This document shows, piece after piece, positions 31,302 to 43,881 of a DNA stretch of 64,000 nt (positions are counted from its first letter, which is position 1; each line of letters begins with the position of its first letter). The notes beneath the pieces are model-generated. The model saw only the letters and a list, made by a program, of their open reading frames with translations, ran no database searches and was not told the origin of the DNA. The position numbers and the translations under genes were made by a program. The stretch covers positions 2,846,417 to 2,910,416 of the forward strand of contig ML058342.1 of the NCBI GenBank assembly GCA_003013855.2. Direction: 5' to 3'. The stretch comes from Liriodendron chinense (taxonomy: Eukaryota; Streptophyta; Magnoliopsida; Magnoliales; Magnoliaceae).

Positions 31302-32414
31302 CTATAACGGATGATTTGTTGGTACTAATATAACGTGGGCTTGGAAGTATGATCGTAGTTTTCGAGCTGCCGTGACTAAAGCAAGGGCCAACTTCTCCAT
31401 ATCAGAATACCGAGTTTCGGCATCCACCATTGCTCTACAAATATAGTAAACGGGTCTCTGCACCTCAGAATCTTCTCTAATCAAAGTGGCACTAACGGCC
31501 GTAGAAGACACAGACAAATAAAGAAGAAGTTGCTCGTGCTCCAGAGGTTTTGATAAGACGGGGGGTGACCTCATATATTGCTTCAACTGTTGGAACGCTT
31601 CTTCGCATTGTGCTGTCCACTCCCAATCAGATTTGGCAGTGGCTCGGAAGAGTTTAAAGAAGGGTAAACACTTGTCAGAGGCCCGCGAGATGAACCTATT
31701 TAACGATGCAATGCGACCAACCAGGCGTTGGACGTCCTTGAGAGTGGCCGGAGACTTCATTTCGATCAATGCTTTTATTTTTTCAGGATTGGCCTCGATT
31801 CCTCGCTGACCGACTATAAATCCAAGAAATTTTTCGGCTGACACTCCGAACGCACATTTTTCTGGATTTAATTTCATCCGATAATTCCTCATTAAGTCAA
31901 AGGCTTCTCGAAGATCCGCAAGGTGGTCATTTCCTACGACGCTTTTCACGAGCATGTCGTCGACATAAACCTCCATATTCCTGCCGATTTGTGCCGCGAA
32001 TATTTTATTGACGAGGCGCTGATAGGTGGCCCCTGCATTTTTGAGACCAAAAGGCATCACTTGGTAGCAATACAGACCTCGATCAGTGATGAAGGCGGTG
32101 TGCTGACTATTAGGTGGGTACATCATAATCTGATTGTAACCAGAATAAGCGTCCATGAAACTTAGCAGGGCGTGCCCTGTCGTCGAATCAACCAGCTGAT
32201 CAATTTGTGGTGTCGGGAAGCTGTCTTTTGGACATGCTTTGTTTAAATCAGAATAGTCAACGCACATCCTCCATTTGCCATTGGATTTTCGAACGAGAAC
32301 CACATTCGCGACCCAATCTGGGTAGTCGACTTCCTTTATAAAGTTGACTGTGAGCAACTTTTCAACCTCGGCCTTGATTACCATTTGCCTTTCTGTAGTG
32401 AAGGCACGTCGACA
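31302..32414 (-). pseudogene. Tat reverse transcriptase and first RNase H
   Basis: Long open frame: WRMCVDYSDLNKACPKDSFP, FMDAYSGYNQIMMYPP, VMPFGLKNAGATYQRLVNKI, active site VYVDDMLVKS (intact), KCAFGVSAEKFLGFIV, then the gypsy RNase H region RPVYYICRAMVDAETRYSDM. Only the stop near 32403 and the one at 31302 interrupt the frame from protease to second RNase H, making this the best preserved enzyme in the window. Confidence 0.93.
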
Positions 32415-33290
32415 CTAATGAACAGGTTTATACTTTGGATCAATGTTCAAACGATGTGCTATGATGCTAGGATCGATGCCAGGTATATCTTTGTGAGACC
32501 AAGCAAACACATCTTGGTATTTGGTGAGAAAACTAATCAGATCTTTTCGAAAGACGTTGGTTAAAGAGGATCCAATGTATACGACCTTTGACGAATCGCC
32601 TTCGATTAAGGGGATTGCCACTCTTTCTTCCCGGGGAGTTCCTGATTGGAGAGCATTCTCCCTTGGATCCAACGATGCGACCGTCGGAAGGCTTGATGAA
32701 TCTTGTGCTACCATCATAACTGATGTCGCCTGTGCTTTCTTTCGGTCTTGTACAGCTATCTCATAACATGATCGGGCTTCTTTTTTATTTCCTCGTACAA
32801 CTCCAACACCATTCGGAGTAGGAAATTTGATGCATAAATATAAAGAATGTAAGACTGCCCCAACCTTATTAAGCGATGGCCGCCCCAAAATGGCGTTGTA
32901 GGCTGATCTTCGATCTACCACGAGGAAATTCACAAAGATAGTCGTTTTAGTTGGGCTCTCACCAAAGGTGACCGGAAGGTCAATGCTTCCTTCTGGTGTC
33001 ACCACTTCGCCTCCGAAGCCGACGAGGGGAGTTGAGACTGGCTTAAGTAGGCTTCTGGCGAGCGCCATTTTGTTGAAAGCTTCTAGGTAGAGAATATCAG
33101 CAGAGCTACCTGTGTCCACCATAATACGATGAGTCAGATAGTTTGATACCTTTAGCGTGACTACGATGGAGTCTTCGTGAGGGAAGTGAAACCCCTTTGC
33201 ATCTTCGAGGGAGAAAGAGATTGAAGGACGGCTGGACTCTGATGTATTGGGAGTTCGTTCCAACCAATAGATATGCTGGGGCTTCTTGGA
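32415..33290 (-). pseudogene. Tat protease
   Basis: HRIMVDTGSSADILYLEAF (about 33115) is the Tat protease active site, with DTGSS. LVVDRRSAYNAILGRPSLNK, KVGAVLHSL and KFPTPNGVGVVRGNKKEAR follow in the order known for Tat elements. The tail FAWSHKDIPGIDPSIIAHRL leads into RT. Confidence 0.92.
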
Positions 33291-34930
33291 TGCCTTACGG
33301 GTATATGCTTTTCTTGAAGCTTGAGAATCTCCTCCGCAAGCTCGACCTCCGGTAATGGTGCGAATCTCCCCGGTAGGTTCAGCGTCTTCTTGTGAAGTAT
33401 GTCGATGAGGTGATTTCTTCTGATGTAGAGGGACTTCCCCCCTTTTAGGTGAACGACCTTATCGGATAACATAATCTTGAAGATGACCTTTTCAAATAAG
33501 AGCTTCGATGTGATCACGCAAAGATATACAGTCTTGGGTGTTGTGCCCATGATCTTTGTGGAAATAACAAAACTTGCTCTTATCTCTTTTTTCAGGATCA
33601 GATTTGATCTTTGTGGGCCATTTCACATATAGCCTATTCTTGATCTCCATTAGCACCTTTTCCGGAGGCCGGTTGAGGGGAGTGTAGTTATGGTACTTAC
33701 CAGAGTAGACTTTCTTGGGAGTGCAGTCTCGCCGGTCGCGTCGATATTTCTTATCCGAAGGAGAGGTTTCCTCCGGCTTGCGCTTCTTGCCCTGTATGCC
33801 ATGACGTGCTAGAGTGACTTCTTCTGCATTGATGTACTTCTGAGCTTTAGCTTGGAATTCTGTCATAGTTTTAGGAGGGTTTTTATCTAAGGCGAATCTA
33901 AATTTCTCGCTCGTAATTCCAGCTATGAGGGCGGTGAGGCCTTTTTCTTCGGTATAACCTTCAGTTTGGACGGCTTCAATAGTGAACCATACTGTAAACT
34001 CCTTTATTGTTTCCCCATGCTGCTGTTTCAAATCCATTAGGTGGGACGTCGGTTTTTTAGTGCGGATGCTTCCCATGAATTGGGAGAGGAACAACTCCGA
34101 TAGCTGTGAAAAGGAACTGATAGATCGAGGCTTTAACCCCCGGAACCACGTACGGGCTGCTTCCTTATGGTTAGGGAAAAAGTCCTACACATGATTTCCG
34201 ACGCATGTTCCTCCAGCTCCATAAGAGACCTATAAGTTTTCAGGTGTTCGAGAGGATCGCCAGTTCCTGTATATGGAGTGATGACGGGCGTACGATACTT
34301 TCTAGGTAAAGGTGCTTCCATGACCTCGCTGGTGAAAGGAGACTTGAATCGATGTATCGACGCCACAACGGCTGATGGTCGATTTTCCTGATATCGTTGC
34401 TCCATGTCATCAAAACGATCATGGATTCTTTTGAGGACTCCCTCTCACGGTAAAGTATAACCTGACATTTCGATAGTGGACCCCTGAGATTGCTGTTGGC
34501 AGGAAGCACTAGAATGTATGGAATGTGGGGGTAGCACAGGGGGTTGGTTGCCGAGTGGCATTCGGTTTGACGAAGGATGATTTGGTTGGACCTGTGGCTC
34601 ATCCACAGAGTGTCTGGAAGCCACCGGTATGGGTTGCGCTGGCAACCCTTCGGAAGGTAGTTTCTGCTGCTCCAGGAAATGTTGATCAAGCCGATCAGAC
34701 AGGGCTTGAAATCCGGCGTTGAGGGTTAGGAGTGTATTTTCCAGGAAACGCATGACATCTTCTTGACTTCCGGAGGCCTCAAATAACGGGTTTTGTGATG
34801 GCACGCTAGGAACTCCTTGAGGAATGCCTGTCGAAGTGGTTTGAGGGATGGGCACTGGTTCCGTATCGTCAGGCGGAGGTAGTGCCTGCCTTGAAGTGGA
34901 AGGATGAACTGTCTTTTTAGGGGGCATGGT
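33291..34930 (-). pseudogene. Tat gag
   Basis: Start MPPKKTVHPSTSRQALPP at 34927. After frame changes near 34440 and 34130 the capsid part reads FLSQFMGSIRTKKPTSHLMD and LKQQHGETIKEFTVWF. The nucleocapsid zinc knuckle FCYFHKDHGHNTQDC (about 33545) has the C-x2-H-x4-H-x4-C form seen in Tat. At least three frame breaks. Confidence 0.88.
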
Positions 34931-34980
34931 AGAAGGATTTTGATCAGTGGTGAGAGCGACTGATTTTGATGATTAAATCG

Positions 34981-34998
34981 TTCCCACAGACGGTGCCA
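34981..34998 (-). other. Tat primer-binding site
   Basis: On the minus strand TGGCACCGTCTGTGGGAA, three bases after the 5' LTR of the element. It is close to TGGCGCCGTCTGTGGGAA, which I recall from other Tat elements; tRNA identity not assigned. Confidence 0.7.
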
Positions 34999-35001
34999 AT
35001 C

Positions 35002-35773
35002 TGTTTACGTCATGTTTTGTAACAGGGTCCTCTAGACATTCACCTTCCTTCCAAGAGATTCCCTTCTTGGACTTGAAAAGAGACAAAGAGAAACTATGGG
35101 TGGCCAGCGTTCAGCCGTTGGCCCTCCGATGCTTAAGTTAGATAGGGTAGGGCTGAAAAGAGAAACAAATAGATGAGGGGGCTTAGAGATTGAGTATTGT
35201 GTACCTTCTTATTGATGAAACCATCTATTTATATAGATCCGAATGACCCACTCTATTACGTAAGATATCAAGATCACTACTGATTTCATGGGATAAGGTG
35301 TTTATCCTGTTTATCCTTAGATAAAGGAATAGCCTAATCCAATTAGACATCTAGTCAATTACGTTCCTTGATAGTGATCCCTTGAGATTCGGAGCCGTAA
35401 GCGAAGATAAGCCCAAAATCGGCCTATATGGGCTGCTGGTACTATAAGTTGTGGGATGTCATCGTTAAAGACCAATGACCAAAGCTGCTCGCATGTCGGG
35501 AGACTGCTCGTGAACCAAGCTGCTCGCATATTAAGATGTGACGCCTTTTAACGACTACGAGAAGGACTGCTCGCAGGTCGGGAAGGACATTTCCCGCCTT
35601 CCCAATATTCGACTATTGACTATAATGGCTCGATGGCTCGGTAACTGTGTGCCGTATTTATCTAATATGCGAGACTCGACCAGATGAGCTCGCGAGTCGA
35701 ATATTGTTATAAAGCTGCTCGTAGAATCAGGACCTCGCGAGAATATTCGATCACCGCTATTTTGACTATAACA
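35002..35773 (-). repeat. Tat element LTR (5' LTR in element orientation)
   Basis: 772 bp, near-identical to 24871-25641. Minus-strand TATA near 35224-35235; array of tgctcgca and gagctcgcgagtcg words upstream (35483-35705). Confidence 0.92.
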
Positions 35774-37010
35774 ACGAGCATCAATCAACATCACACATTA
35801 TGTTCATCACACAACCTACTTATTTAAAATGACAAGGAAACGTGTTGGGATGTACTCACTTGTTTGATAGTGGCGATTACTTTGTTAATTTTGTCAGGTC
35901 CTGAGTAGAATCGGTCCTGAATCTACAATAAATGTAATTTATATTTATTCATCACTAATCTAGCCTTAATATACTTATTTTCAATTTGAATTATACTTTA
36001 TTGAGGTTTGGTTTCTTAATGGACAGTCTAGATTCGATTATTGTGACCCACTTTTTCAAAAGGAATGACACTTTTACTATTTTTCTGATGGTACGGCCCA
36101 CTTGACTAGTAGGGTCATCCTATACTTGGTCACAAGTTCCCCAATGGTACTCTACCAAATATGGTTGATTATATTTTGTAAGGATCTTGTTGTGGGATAT
36201 CCTAAAATGATCCATTTATGAGAATCCATACCGTACCTCCCCACTATTTCACTTGGCATGGCCCACTTGGAACTCTAATTGGGCTGATGTTTTGTCACAA
36301 AACTAATAACTCATTGCTCTAGAGATTGGGTGGATTGGATTTTCCAAAGACTACACAGTGGGTCCCACAAGCTCCCAACTAGTGGACAGGTATTGTCCCC
36401 ACTGTTTGTCTTGGTATGGCCCATTGGAATATCCTATACGGGCCATTTTTGGTCCTCGACCAGAAAACTTATTTATTAAGATATTAGACGGATTAGATTT
36501 CTCAAAATGTCATCAAATGGGTCCCAAAAGTGGACAGTAATCCAAAATTGGACTGCCTCAACCATGTGTGTTGTTATCATTACTATTTTAAGTGGTGTGG
36601 GCCACCTGAGATTCGGATTTATCTGATTTTTAGACCCAAGCTGTAAAACATTATAATACAACATATGGTCGGCTTGGATCTATTGATTTCGTCACAATGG
36701 GGTCCACGAGTGGACCACTGTCCACGCCCAGAATTTCTATCTTTTTAAATTTCATTTTTTATTTTATAATTTTTCACCATTAATTTGTTTCAGGTGGTGT
36801 GGCCCACTCGGACCTTAGTTTGGTTCCAAATTCTGACACCAGTCCTCAAATGAGATGTAGAAATAAATGGACGGAGTGGATGCACAAAATATATCAAGGT
36901 GGGTCCCATGAGTGGGGCCCCCACGTCACCTTTTAAAAAGTCTAACGCTGAATGTTCCAGCGTCTCTGACGTTGGACGTCCAGCAACTTCTTTTCTTTTT
37001 TTTTTCTTTC

Positions 37011-37013
<3 letters not shown>

Positions 37014-37065
<52 letters not shown>

Positions 37066-37073
37066 TTATTAAA
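37014..37073. repeat. ATT microsatellite
   Basis: About 17 uninterrupted att units within solo LTR X, preceded by a T/C-rich tract. An open frame here is a repeat artefact. Confidence 0.95.
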
Positions 37074-37654
37074 AGTTATATGTGGGGTCTACGAGAGATC
37101 TGGTCCAACCATTGGGTCGGCCACCTCATTGTGGCCCAATAATGTTTTGGACTAAACTAATTTATAATAATTAAATAAAACAATAATAAACGAATTTTAA
37201 AGGTTATCATTCATTCAATCGATGTGGCCCATCTGAAGGTCCAATTGATCTGAATTTTGTGGCCCATGTACTTTTTGGCCTTATGATCATTATGACTCAT
37301 CTAGATCAATTCATGGCCCACCCAAATGGTCCTCACCAATCACGATCATATATTCAAGGGTTACGATAGAATTAGGGTCCCTATATCCGTACAATGAACG
37401 GACGGACGATCCGACCCATTCATTGATTGGATCTGGCCTACTTAAATGAAATAGAAAGAACACCTACTTGATTTAGCCGCAAGATCCCTCCAGTCCTCCC
37501 TCTTTTTCTCCTTTTCTTTCCATTCTTTTACGATGGATGAAATACCCTGTTGGAATTTGTTGCGGATAAGATGGGTTGGTTGAGATAAGATAAGAAAATT
37601 TTGAATTTCAAAATTCGTATTTAGAACAAAAAAAGAAAATTAAATTCTTGTTAG

Positions 37655-37714
37655 TGATAGGACTCGATCCCTAGTCTTCCCTCTCGCTTAAGAGGGCTTT
37701 AACCGATCAGTCCA
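37655..37714 (-). other. tRNA-like segment in solo LTR X
   Basis: On the minus strand TGGACTGATCGG resembles a box A and GGATCGAGTCC matches the box B consensus with one change, about 35-40 bp apart. The stretch between does not fold as a clear cloverleaf. Possibly a tRNA-derived promoter remnant or chance. Confidence 0.3.
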
Positions 37715-37813
37715 TGCTTTTCTTTTGTTTATTATCTTAAATTTATTTAGTTAAACCCATTATTGTTCCTAAAAGAAAATTTCCTACCGAAATTTTAAGG
37801 TCGTTACACACTA

Positions 37814-38104
37814 TCTTTCTAACTTAGAACTTTTACAGCTTTTTAGTTTTTAGATTTTAATTAATTACAGATTTTTTTAGGACTTAGAATTAGTGTTAGT
37901 TCAGAATCTTACTTGTGTCGTTTATGTCCTGTTGGGAACGTGACCACACCAATCGTCTCCAAACCGACGTTGGTTTAGTTGGACCACTATCCTTCCATAG
38001 ATGAGTTCGAAAATACATTGAACTGTGTGAAAGTTCGTGGAGTGTGGATCAAACACCATTAAGGAATCCTCCCCCCTACTCCAACTGCAAACGCAAATCA
38101 AGAG
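37814..38104 (+). other. Athila-plus leader, continued
   Basis: Leader resumed after solo LTR X. No reading frame of note; near 37925 gggaacgtgaccac begins sequence related to the start of the Athila gag region on the minus strand element. Confidence 0.55.
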
Positions 38105-40230
38105 GGAGTAGGAGAGAATGAGGTGCATAATACTCCTCTAATGAGGGCTCTACGAGATTATCTACAACCGGCTCGTGCTACCACACCTTCGTGCATGTTT
38201 TTCCCAAACAATGCCAGAACAATTGATATTAAGCCGGGGGTAATTCAGCTTTTGCCTAAGTTCCATGGGCTAGATTTCGAGAGCCCATATCAACATCTAA
38301 AAGAATTTGACGAGGTGGTTGCTACTTTGCAATACAACAATATATCGGAAGATGTAGTGAAATTGAAGTTATTCCCTTTCTCTTTGAAAGAAAGAGCTAA
38401 AACACAGCTTCACTCTCTTAGACTAAGGTCGATTGGGGCATGGACTAAGATGACTCGGGAGTTTTTGAAAAAATTCTTCTCGGCTCATAAAACAAACACC
38501 CTTTGATGAGCTATTATGAATTTTTCTGTTAAAAAGAGTGAAACTTTCTTTCAAAGTTGGGAGAGATGCAAGGACCTCCTACTTGCTTGTCCATATCATG
38601 GCTACGAAATATGGCAAATCATAAGCTTCTTCTATGAAGGATTGAACTCAAACATGCGCCAATTCGTAGAAACGATGTGTAATGGCGAGTTTATGGGCAA
38701 AGATCCCGAGGATGCTTGGAGTTACTTAGATATGTTGGCTGAGAATGCCCAATCTTGGGATACCTCAGAAAAATCTAATAACCTCAAGCCTCAACAAAAG
38801 GAGAAAGGAGGTATCTACATTCTTAAAGAAAAGGACGATGTGAATGCAAAGATAGCTAGCCTCACAAGGAAGATAAAGGTCATGGAACTCAATAAGAGTA
38901 GAACTTCCAATTCCACTGAAGCTATTGAAAACTTATGTGGAATTTGTGCCACTAATGTGCACTCTACGTAAGATTGTCCTACAATCCCTGCATTCTAAGA
39001 GGTGTTAGAAGAGTAAGTAAATGCCGCATATGGATATCAACGGCCTTTCAATGGACTGGTAGGTAATATGTATAACTCTTCTTGGAAGAACCATCCAAAT
39101 TTCAGTTGGATGAATGGTCCCACGGCCAATCCTACCAACTCTCAAAGAGGGTCACCCATGTAAAAGATGGCCCCATCTCAATTCTCAATGGAGTAGACTT
39201 TAAAGGCGTTTATGAAAGGGCAAACGCAAATAAATCAAAGAAATCAGCAAATATTTTAAGAGCTTAAAGTCTCGGTTGATGAGATTAAGGGATGCTTGAA
39301 TGCTAAGGAAGGGACCTTTTCGGCCCAACCTCAGCCTAATCCAAAGCAAGCACACGAAATAAGCATCCCTAATCTCCGCAACCAACATGTGGAACAAGAA
39401 AAATCCATCACCACTCTTAGAAGTAGTAAGCAAATTGACAAATTTATTTCGGTGAAGGCCAACAAGCCTAATGATCCGGTAAATTCTGAGAATGAGGATG
39501 GATCTAACTCAGCCCCACAAGAAATGGAACTCGTTTACAAGTCCGTAGCACCGTTCCCTTTGAGATTGGTTGCTCCAAAACCTCTTCCAAACTCTCATGA
39601 TATTCTAAAGGTTTTCAAACAAGTTAAAATAAATATTCCATGACTTGATGCCATTAAACAAATTCCCTCTTATGCCAAGTTTCTAAAGGACCTATGCACA
39701 ACTAAATGCAAATATAATGTGCAACAAAAGGCCTTTTTGAATGAGCAAGTGAGTGCCATTCTCACCCAAAAGACCCCCCCAAAATACAAGGATCCCGACA
39801 GTCCCATAATCTCATGTGTCATTGGTGCCTACCGGATTGAACATGCATTACTAGACTTGGGGGCAAGCGTAAACTTGATCCCAAACTCGGTATATGAGCA
39901 ATTGGATCTTGGTGAATTAAAATCCACAAAAACCACATTGTAACTCACTGATAGATCCATCCGTGTATCGAGAGGGGTGGTTAAGGATGTATTAGTCCAA
40001 GTCGACAAATTCTACTACCCGATAGATTTTATTGTCTTGAACATGCAACCGATTATGTATACTAGCACTCAAATACCGGTAAATTACCGGAACGGGGTGA
40101 TGTAATTGTCTTTTGGGAACATGACATTGGAGGTGAATGTGTTCCACATGTGCAAAAAACAACGGAATGAGGAGGAGCTCTTTGAGGTAAACATGGTCAA
40201 ATCCTTTGAAGAAGAGGAGCTCATCTAACT
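38105..40230 (+). pseudogene. Athila-plus gag and protease
   Basis: Capsid part ALRDYLQPARATTPSCMFFP, IDIKPGVIQLLPKFHGL, MTREFLKKFFSAHKTN (38150-38500), stop, then SWERCKDLLLACPYHGYEIW and FIEGL-like text to 38971. The zinc knuckle ENLCGICATNVHST has decayed (stop follows). Protease ALLDLGASVNLIPNSVYEQL at about 39849-39908, with D-x-G-A-S, the usual Athila form. Several stops and shifts. Same family as 48144-50476 on the minus strand, and more decayed. Confidence 0.88.
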
Positions 40231-42364
40231 TGAACCGTTAGAAAGTTTGAAAACATGCTTAGCACATTTTTGAAGATTCCAAAGATCTCATCATTAGTGA
40301 CATTGTGTAAGGATTGAGTAGCGAGAAACCGGTAGTTGATACTAGCCGGTGGATGCCTCATTTTGAAAAATTGCCACCAACCACATCAAAGCCTCTACCG
40401 TCTAATATCAAACCGCCAAAGCTTGACCTTAAACCTTTGCCATCCGAGTTGAAATATGTATATTTGGGTTAAGAAGAAACATTCCCGGTTGTCATAGCCT
40501 CTCACCTAGAAAAAGACCAAGAGCTCAAGTTGATTGAGCTACTTAAAGAACATAGGGGAGCCATAGGATGGACAATAGCGAACCTCAAAAGGATAGAATC
40601 TTCGGTTTGTACTCACCGCATACACCTCGAAGAGAATGCAAAAATGACTAGACAACCTCAAAGAAGGTTAAATCCCAATATGATGGAGGTTGTTAAGGGT
40701 GAGGTGTTAAAGTTACTAGATGTGGGTATCATCTACCCCATCTCGGATAACCAATGGGTGAGTCCTACCCAAGTTATCCCTAAGAAGTTCGGTATTACCA
40801 TTGTAGAGAACGCCAATGATGAGCTTATACCAACAAGAGTAACCACCGGTTGGCGTATGTGCATAGATTATTGGAAGTTAAACACGGTCACTAGGAAGGA
40901 CCACTTCCCTCTCCCATTCATGGATCATATTTTGGAGAGGTTAGCGGGTCACTCCTATTATTGCTTCCTTGATGGCTATTTCGGCTACAACCAAATTGAG
41001 ATAGCCCCGGAAGACCAAGAGAAGACTACCTTTACATGCCCATTTGGCACTTTCGCATATCGAAGGATGCCATTTGGACTGTGTAATGCACCCGCCACAT
41101 TCCAATGATGCATGTTGAGTATTTTCTCAGACATGGTGGGTGAATTCCTCTAGTTATTCATGGATGATTTTTCTGTTTTTAGTTGTACATTCGATGAGTG
41201 TCTAAATCACTTGAAGTTGGTCTTGATAAGGTGCAAGGATAAGAACCTTATATTAAACTGAGAAAAGTGCCATTTTATGGTACAAAGAGGAATAGTCCTT
41301 AGACATATCATCTCATCCAATGGAATAGAGGTAGACCGGGCCAAAATCGATATCATTTCCAACCTACCACCACCTAAAAGCATACGTGATGTGCGGTCGT
41401 TCCTTGGACACACCGTTACAGAAGGTTCATAAAGGATTTCAGCCATATCTCTTGGCCCTTTCGTAACCTTCTCCAAAAGGAGAATCAATTTGAGTGGAGT
41501 GTCAAATGTCAATTAGCTTTTTCAAAGCTAAAAGACATGTTAACAACTGTTCCTATCATGTAACCACCGGATTGGTCCGTTCCTTTTAAGTTGATGTGCG
41601 ATGCGAGCGATTATGCTATTGGGGCGATGTTAGGATAAAGGAAGGACAAGAAGCCCCATGTTATTTACTATGCGAGTAAGACCTTGAATCCCGCCCAAAT
41701 CAATTACTTGACTACGGAGAAGAAGCTCCTAGCCATTGTTTTTGCTTTGGACAAATTTAGGGTGTACTTGATAGATCCAAAGTCATAATTTATACAGATC
41801 ATGCGGCACTAAAACACCTTCTTTCTAATAAGGATGCTAAGCCCCGTTTGCTTAGATGGATCCTACTCCTTCAAGAATTCAACTTAGAGATTAAAGATAA
41901 GAAGGGAGTAGAGAACGTGGTGGCAGATCATCTATCTCGCCTAGTCCTCCCTGATTTCGTTGACAAGTCACCTAATGAGGACTCATTCCCTAATGAGCAA
42001 TTCTTTGTTGCTATGCATCAACCATGGTATGCTGACATAGCAAACTATTTTTCCATAAGTGCGATGCTGACTCATTGGATTGCGTAGGATAAAAGAAAAT
42101 TTCTAAGGGAAGTGCGCAGATTTTTCTGGGATGAACCTTTACTTTTTAAATATTGCCTAGAACAAATAATTAGGAGATGTGTCCCTGATGATGAACGAAA
42201 TTTTGTCATCTCCTTCTGTCATAGTTAAGCATTTGTGGGTCATTTTTTTGCCAAGAAAACCATTGCAAAAATTCTGCAGTGTGGTTTTTGTTGGCCCACT
42301 TTATTTAGAGACACCCATGAGTTTTGCAAAGCATGTGAGCACTGTCAAAAGCTAGGAGGATTGT
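40231..42364 (+). pseudogene. Athila-plus RT, RNase H and integrase N-terminus
   Basis: Open frame 40530-41106: THRIHLEENAKMTRQPQRR, YWKLNTVTRKDHFPLPF, CFLDGYFGYNQIEIAPEDQE, MPFGLCNAPATFQ. A stop follows, then FMDDFSVF (41156-41179), the intact RT active site in its neighbourhood. RNase H text LMCDASDYAIGAMLG (about 41593), stop, HVIYYASKTLNPAQINYLTT. Chromatin-side text ENVVADHLSRLVLPD (about 41910). The integrase zinc finger C-x2-C lies in FCKACEHCQKLGG (42320-42360), cut at 42365 by Athila-minus. Confidence 0.9.
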
Positions 42365-43881
42365 TGTTCGCTTCCCTAAGTGTAGGGTTGTGATGTATTA
42401 ATAATTCGGTAGAGACCGAGATCGTTCTCAGAGACTTGTTAGGAATTCACAGAATTACTTCTAATATTCTCTACTTGAGAGCTATCTAAACAGATTTTTA
42501 GAATTGAATGTATAGAGAATTCTTAAACTAAAGATGAATGTAATCAATTATAAAAAGGCACTAGGGGTCCAAGGATCCACTTGTAGCAACCATCAATGCA
42601 TAATTCGCTGTGGTTTCCCTATTACACAACTAGAATCGAAATCAAATCCTATCTAGTCGGATGATAGAGCGGTTGTATTTCACAATCTGTCATATGTGTG
42701 ATTTTATACATGATTCCCTCAATTCAAGTTAGGACTTGAGCACACTCAATTGCATAGGTCAATCCTAGTTGCAATAGATTAAGATCACAATCATAACCAT
42801 CATCAAACTCTATCACTAAGCATAATTAGATCATGATTTGAACTTCATTCAAATCACATATAACATCAATATATAATTCAGAAATTAGTATAAAAGGTAG
42901 AACTTTGGTTGAAGTTTCCACATGGAAATCCAAGTCTAGAGCGTATTGAATTCGATTCCTCGGAGCGTACAGGTCTAGAACTATGCAAAACATTAAGAAC
43001 TAAGGTAATTCTCCCAAACATCCATGAGCCATCATAAGATTAAGAAGAACTACTTAGAACTTTATTCATACTTCCATAAACCATTGTTCTTCATTAATTC
43101 CAACTTGAAACCAACATAAAACGAATTAAAGCATCTTAGATTCACTGCAAGCTTCACCTCTTAGCCCTAGTTAAGAGGTTTAGCCGTTCATGATCCAAGG
43201 AAACATGAAAATAACTAAAAATATAAAACTAGAAAACACAAACTAGGAGGAGTTGTGGAACTCCGAATCCGACTTCCGCCGCCTCCCACCTTCGTAGATC
43301 TCTTATAGGATGCCTTTAGAAGAGGCCCTAGGTTCCCTTTTATAGAATAGTGCAGAAGGTTCCGGATTGCGCAAGAAATTTCAGGACTGCGCAGAGAAAA
43401 TCGGAGCTTGTAGAACACGTTTTGTTACGCAAACGACCCGTCAGACGATCGGTTTGAGCTCCTGGACGACCGGTCTCAAAAGTGCAAAAACAGTCCAGTG
43501 AGTTTTCATAAATTCGAACCCAGAATTTTAATTCAAGGACCAGTCGGACGACCGGTTTGAGCAGTGGACGGCTGGTCGTAAGACCAGTCGTGGATGGTCC
43601 ATCAAGGTTTGCAATAAGGCCCCTTCTATCAAGTCCGACCGGTCCTGGGCTATGGACGACCGGTCTTCAGTGTATTCTTCTGCCTTCTTTCTTCTCTCCT
43701 TTGACACTTAGTTCTTTAATCTTCCATGTGTCCAAGATGACTCTTTTAACCATGAATTGGTGAAATCCCCCTCTCATTCCTACAATCATAAAACTACTAA
43801 TTAAAATAGTCTTTAAGCTTGAAAACCATGCATAATTAGTGATGAAATGGGGTTAGAATATACACATTTAAGCACTCAACA
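42365..43881 (-). repeat. Athila-minus LTR (3' in element orientation)
   Basis: 1517 bp. On the minus strand TGTTGAGTGC to GCGAACA. TATA ctataaaaggg at about 43336-43346. GACCGGTC-type array at 43436-43680, upstream of the TATA box. Confidence 0.92.
43436..43680 (-). repeat. GACCGGTC array in Athila-minus left LTR
   Basis: Gacccgtcagacgatcggtt, gacgaccggtctc, gaccagtcggacgaccggtt, gacggctggtcgtaagaccagtc, gaccggtcctgg and gacgaccggtcttc. Octamer pairs have a 4-bp gap (ggac). The other LTR at 51752-51990 has two indels in this array (see findings). Confidence 0.8.

Larger units (their letters stand above)
24871..35773 (-). mobile_element. Complete Tat-lineage Ty3/gypsy element (Retand/RIRE2-like)
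   Basis: 10.9 kb, minus orientation. LTRs at 24871-25641 and 35002-35773, and a perfect 5-bp duplication acgag (24866-24870, 35774-35778). Order on the minus strand: LTR, primer site, gag, protease, RT, RNase H, second RNase H, integrase, tandem-repeat spacer, antisense ORF, LTR. A second RNase H and an antisense ORF before the 3' LTR are known marks of Tat elements. The LTRs differ by only a few percent by eye and the pol frame has few stops, so it is one of the youngest full elements here. Confidence 0.93.
24062..37808 (-). mobile_element. Gypsy-like solo LTR X, split by the Tat element
   Basis: Runs from TGTCACGCCCCAAAATTCGG to GGTCGTTACA with a perfect 5-bp duplication cacta (24057-24061, 37809-37813). 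On the minus strand it starts TGTAACGACC, a form common for Del/Tekay-type LTRs (recollection; lineage tentative). Without the Tat insertion it is about 2.8 kb and has no protein coding. The right part (35779-37808) holds an ATT microsatellite, a foldback-repeat trace near 36590 and a tRNA-like segment. It sits in the Athila-plus leader. Confidence 0.85.

Noticed and set aside
37012..37142. Poly-Tyr frame
   Set aside because: Translation of the ATT microsatellite.
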